This document shows positions 5,685 to 7,829 of a stretch of DNA of 7,829 nt, piece after piece. Each line of letters starts with the position of its first letter. Positions within the stretch are counted from its first letter, which is position 1. The stretch lies in contig JBJOHV010000077.1 in the NCBI GenBank assembly GCA_046047495.1, forward strand, positions 1 to 7,829, in the 5' to 3' direction. The position numbers and the translations under genes are program-made. The stretch is from NORP240 sp046047495 (GTDB lineage: Bacteria > Pseudomonadota > Gammaproteobacteria > Pseudomonadales > Pseudohongiellaceae). The notes below the pieces were generated by a model. The model saw only the letters and a list, made by a program, of their open reading frames with translations. It ran no database searches and was not told the DNA's origin.

Positions 5685-7025
5685 TCAAGGCGCCAGGCCG
5701 TCCAATTTGACGCGGGTCTGACGGATACCATACTGCAACCAACCGGTTTCATTGGAATTGGCTGAACTGCGCAGCTGCAGCTCCAGCGCCGCCAACCGGG
5801 TCTGCAGGGCAGTGACGTTGTCGGGATCAGCCGCCAGGGCGATGTCGGCAGCGTGGAGTGCGCGAATGGCATCATCCGCCGCCAGATACGACCGGGCCAG
5901 TGTGGCCACCTCATCCGCCCCGCCTGCCAGGGCCACCAGGTCGGGGTAGACAGCCGACGGTGGCACGGCATACATGGTTGCCGGATTGCCATCAAACCAG
6001 CCCATATACCCCTCATAGATGCCACGCACGGTCCACGCGATGGTGCCATAGCCCTCCCCAACGTTCAGATCCGAGGGCAATTGAATTTCCTGCATCAGGG
6101 TGTAAACATCCTTGCCCGCATTCATGCCGGCCACCGTGGCATCGTGCACATACTCGATGGCATCCCGGTACTTGCCCACCGCCTGGTTGATGACGGCGTT
6201 ACCATGGAGCGGCTCGCCGTGGCTGGGAATCAGAATCTCAGGCTGCAGGGCCAACACCCGGTCGAGGGAATTCACATAGTCCAGGGCCCAGCGCGGCTTG
6301 GTGCCCCTCAGGGTATAGATGTTGGGAAAGGAGCCATAGAAGTTGTCACCCACGAACACCGCCCGCAGTTCGGGAATCCAAACACTGAGGTGATCATAGG
6401 TTTCCCCCGGCGTATGCATCAGCTCGAATGTCAGGCCGCCCAGGGAGAAACTGTAATCCTCGTCGAACAGGACACCAGGCTGAATGGCGGCGCCGTAGTT
6501 GTCCGACCCGACGACCATAGGCTGTACGTTAGTTGCAGTCGCCGCATTGGTTGCAACCACGGCATTCGGACGCACCAGGCCTGGAAACTGCGCTGCGTTA
6601 CGCCCGGCAAACATGCCCCGCAGGCGATACTGGTAATTCATGAATTCGTAATGCTCTTCCTGGGCGATCACCTGGGTATCAGCCTCCCGCCACAGCGCGA
6701 CGCCACCGGTGTGATCCCCATGGCCGTGGGTCAGAATGATGGCCTTTACCGGCCCATCATCAACTGCCTGAAGCAGGCGTTTGTGGCGGGGTGCAACCGC
6801 CGCCGAAGACGTATCGATCACCACGTTGCCCTCGGGGGTGATGACCAGGAAGGTATTGCCGAATCCGGTAGCCTGGTAGATCTGCCCGGTGATGCGCAAG
6901 GCCTCGGTCTGGTTCGCACCGGCCTGGGTGGGATCACCGGTCAGGGGCACCTGTGCCAGAGCCGGCAGGCTGTATGCCAATGACAGGGCATAGAGGATGG
7001 TCATGATCGGGTGGGTGACTGACAT
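5685..7025 (-). CDS. Exported metallo-beta-lactamase-fold hydrolase, alkyl sulfatase-like, without SCP2 domain
   Basis: 446 residues from the ATG at 7025, which has GGAG (plus-strand CTCC at 7033-7036) seven bases upstream. A TTG 14 codons earlier would add an unlikely hydrophilic extension. The signal peptide runs to about A24/Q25 (LPALA/QV), so the enzyme should act in the periplasm. The metal motif H100-x-H102-x-D104-H105 (THGHGDHTGG) is intact. HTPGETYDH (205-213), VFVGDNFYGSFPNIYTLRG and PSHGEPLHGN (about 267-276, probable metal H269) complete a two-metal site. Residues about 286-440, including GTIAWTVRGIYEGYMGWFDG and NP, match the dimerisation domain of alkyl sulfatases such as SdsA1. 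The C-terminal SCP2-like domain of those roughly 650-residue enzymes is absent, and the stop follows directly. Sulfate-ester hydrolysis is inferred from the family; the true substrate is unknown. Confidence 0.85.
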   Translation of the reverse strand: MSVTHPIMTILYALSLAYSLPALAQVPLTGDPTQAGANQTEALRITGQIYQATGFGNTFLVITPEGNVVIDTSSAAVAPRHKRLLQAVDDGPVKAIILTHGHGDHTGGVALWREADTQVIAQEEHYEFMNYQYRLRGMFAGRNAAQFPGLVRPNAVVATNAATATNVQPMVVGSDNYGAAIQPGVLFDEDYSFSLGGLTFELMHTPGETYDHLSVWIPELRAVFVGDNFYGSFPNIYTLRGTKPRWALDYVNSLDRVLALQPEILIPSHGEPLHGNAVINQAVGKYRDAIEYVHDATVAGMNAGKDVYTLMQEIQLPSDLNVGEGYGTIAWTVRGIYEGYMGWFDGNPATMYAVPPSAVYPDLVALAGGADEVATLARSYLAADDAIRALHAADIALAADPDNVTALQTRLAALELQLRSSANSNETGWLQYGIRQTRVKLDGLAP

Positions 7026-7051
7026 GGGCAGACTCCGCGATGGGTGGGCCG

Positions 7052-7065
7052 GCGGTGACCACCGC
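7052..7065. promoter_or_regulatory. Inverted repeat in the divergent intergenic region
   Basis: GCGGTG and CACCGC form a perfect six-base dyad with a two-base centre. It lies in the leader of the hydrolase gene, 27 bases before its start, and upstream of the glycosyltransferase gene. It could be a small operator or an mRNA hairpin. A short GC-rich dyad can also arise by chance. Confidence 0.2.
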
Positions 7066-7091
7066 AACTTGCGCCGGGATCACCCGGGCCG

Positions 7092-7097
7092 AGTATA
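7092..7097 (-). promoter_or_regulatory. Candidate -10 box (TATACT) for the hydrolase gene
   Basis: On the minus strand TATACT matches the sigma-70 -10 consensus in five of six positions and would give a leader of about 60 bases before the ATG at 7025. No clear -35 hexamer lies 16-18 bases upstream. The same bases read TATAGC on the plus strand (7094-7099), with TTGCGC at 7069-7074 at a long 19-base spacing, so weak divergent promoters could overlap here. The rest of 7026-7156 holds no gene. Confidence 0.3.
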
Positions 7098-7156
7098 GCA
7101 AGGCGAAGCCCATTCGGATCACTGACTTGCAACCGCTGATTGGCTAAAGTAGGCCC

Positions 7157-7829
7157 ATGAAACGCATTCTGTTCGCCTGGGAACTGGGCAAGGCCACCGG
7201 GCATGTCTCCCAGCTCCTGTCCCTGGGCCGAGAATTCGCCCGGCGCGGCTGGGAGGTGGAATTCCTGCTGCGCAATCCTGCAGCGCTGACTTCCCTGCAG
7301 CCGGATTATTCCCACCGCCTGCTGCAGGCGCCTTACGCCCCCACCGTGCCATTGGCGGCAGACGACGCCAGAGCGTTGGCGCACCCCCTGCTGTATTCAG
7401 ATGACCTGCTGGCCAATGGCTATGGGGATGCCGGCAGCCTGGCGGCTCTGCTGCGCCAGTGGCGGGATCATTTCGAGAACGTCGAGCCCACGGTTGTGGT
7501 GTGCCAGTCCGCACCCACTGCCTTGCTGGCTGCCATGGACCTGCCCATGCTGCGGGTCAATCTGGGTCGGGGCTACGATGTGCCACCCCTGGCCATCCCG
7601 ATGCCCACCCTGCGTTACTGGGAACCCGTGACATTGGCGCAGCGCCAGCAGCGGGAGGACATAATCATGGACGTCATCAATGGTGCCCGATACCGACTGC
7701 ACCTGCCGCGACTGGAGAGTTTCGCCAGTATCCTGGAGGCCCACCTGAGTCTGCGCTGTGACTTTCCCGAGCTGAGTCATTATCCACCGGATCCACAGAA
7801 CATCGAGCCAGACCACCTCGGCCCTTTCC
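7157..7829 (+). CDS. GT-B fold glycosyltransferase, N-terminal part (runs off the window)
   Basis: 224 codons are visible with no stop before the window end, so the gene is partial at its 3' end. The N-terminus, MKRILFAWELGKATGHVSQL, then LGREFARRGWEVEF, has the strand, glycine-rich loop with G15-H16, and helix typical of GT-B enzymes of the GT1/MurG-like type. These enzymes move sugar from a nucleotide donor to a lipid, natural product or glycan. Near the visible end, N-I-E-P-D-H-L-G-P-F resembles the '(Y/L)-GP' strand that precedes the donor-binding C-terminal domain of UGT-like enzymes; that domain, which would show donor preference, lies outside. No signal peptide is seen, so it is cytosolic or membrane-associated. 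The ribosome binding site is weak (AGG at 7151-7153, three bases from ATG). It is transcribed away from the hydrolase gene. Family call moderate; substrate unknown. Confidence 0.65.
   Translation, partial: MKRILFAWELGKATGHVSQLLSLGREFARRGWEVEFLLRNPAALTSLQPDYSHRLLQAPYAPTVPLAADDARALAHPLLYSDDLLANGYGDAGSLAALLRQWRDHFENVEPTVVVCQSAPTALLAAMDLPMLRVNLGRGYDVPPLAIPMPTLRYWEPVTLAQRQQREDIIMDVINGARYRLHLPRLESFASILEAHLSLRCDFPELSHYPPDPQNIEPDHLGPF

Noticed and set aside
5853..6983. Plus-strand open frame of 376 codons opposite the hydrolase gene
   Set aside because: The minus strand encodes a clear MBL-fold enzyme with a signal peptide and intact metal motif; the plus-strand reading has no domain signal.
7026..7067. 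Upstream TTG start for the hydrolase
   Set aside because: It adds a polar, proline-rich stretch before the signal peptide, while the ATG at 7025 has GGAG at ideal spacing.
7397..7816. Minus-strand open frame opposite the glycosyltransferase
   Set aside because: The plus-strand frame is open from 7157 to the window end with GT-B features; the mirror frame shows none.

Overview
The window is GC-rich, densely coded DNA from a bacterial chromosome, most likely a Gram-negative proteobacterium and probably a gammaproteobacterium. The clues are a lipoprotein of the DUF3833 family, Sec-exported proteins with typical Gram-negative signal peptides, a TviB-type nucleotide-sugar dehydrogenase and a codon bias towards G/C at third positions. 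The genus cannot be told from this sequence alone. No RNA gene, transposase, integrase, CRISPR array or origin is visible.

Region 1 (1-2760) is a tight three-gene operon: an ECF-type sigma factor, an overlapping gene (ATGA junction) for a one-TM protein that looks like a zinc-free anti-sigma factor carrying extracytoplasmic HEAT repeats, and an exported DUF4097-type beta-repeat protein built of about eight 18-residue coils. The layout suggests an envelope-sensing sigma/anti-sigma switch with a structural or sensory periplasmic partner. The sensed signal is unknown. This is the most interesting part of the window.

Region 2 (2761-5066) encodes two translationally coupled nucleotide-sugar enzymes (GTGA overlap): a TviB/VipA-type UDP-N-acetylglucosamine 6-dehydrogenase and a GalE-type UDP-hexose 4-epimerase. 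Together they could supply UDP-GlcNAcA and, if the epimerase accepts N-acetylated or uronic substrates, UDP-GalNAcA for a surface polysaccharide. A perfect TATAAT and a hairpin covering the ribosome binding site lie just upstream.

Region 3 (5067-7025) holds two genes that converge with no base between their stop codons: a DUF3833 lipoprotein on the plus strand, and an exported metallo-beta-lactamase-fold hydrolase on the minus strand. The hydrolase resembles alkyl sulfatases but lacks their C-terminal SCP2-like domain.

Region 4 (7026-7829) is a 131-base divergent intergenic region followed by the 5' part of a GT-B-type glycosyltransferase gene that runs off the window end. With region 2 it hints at glycoconjugate synthesis, though the two are separated by unrelated genes.
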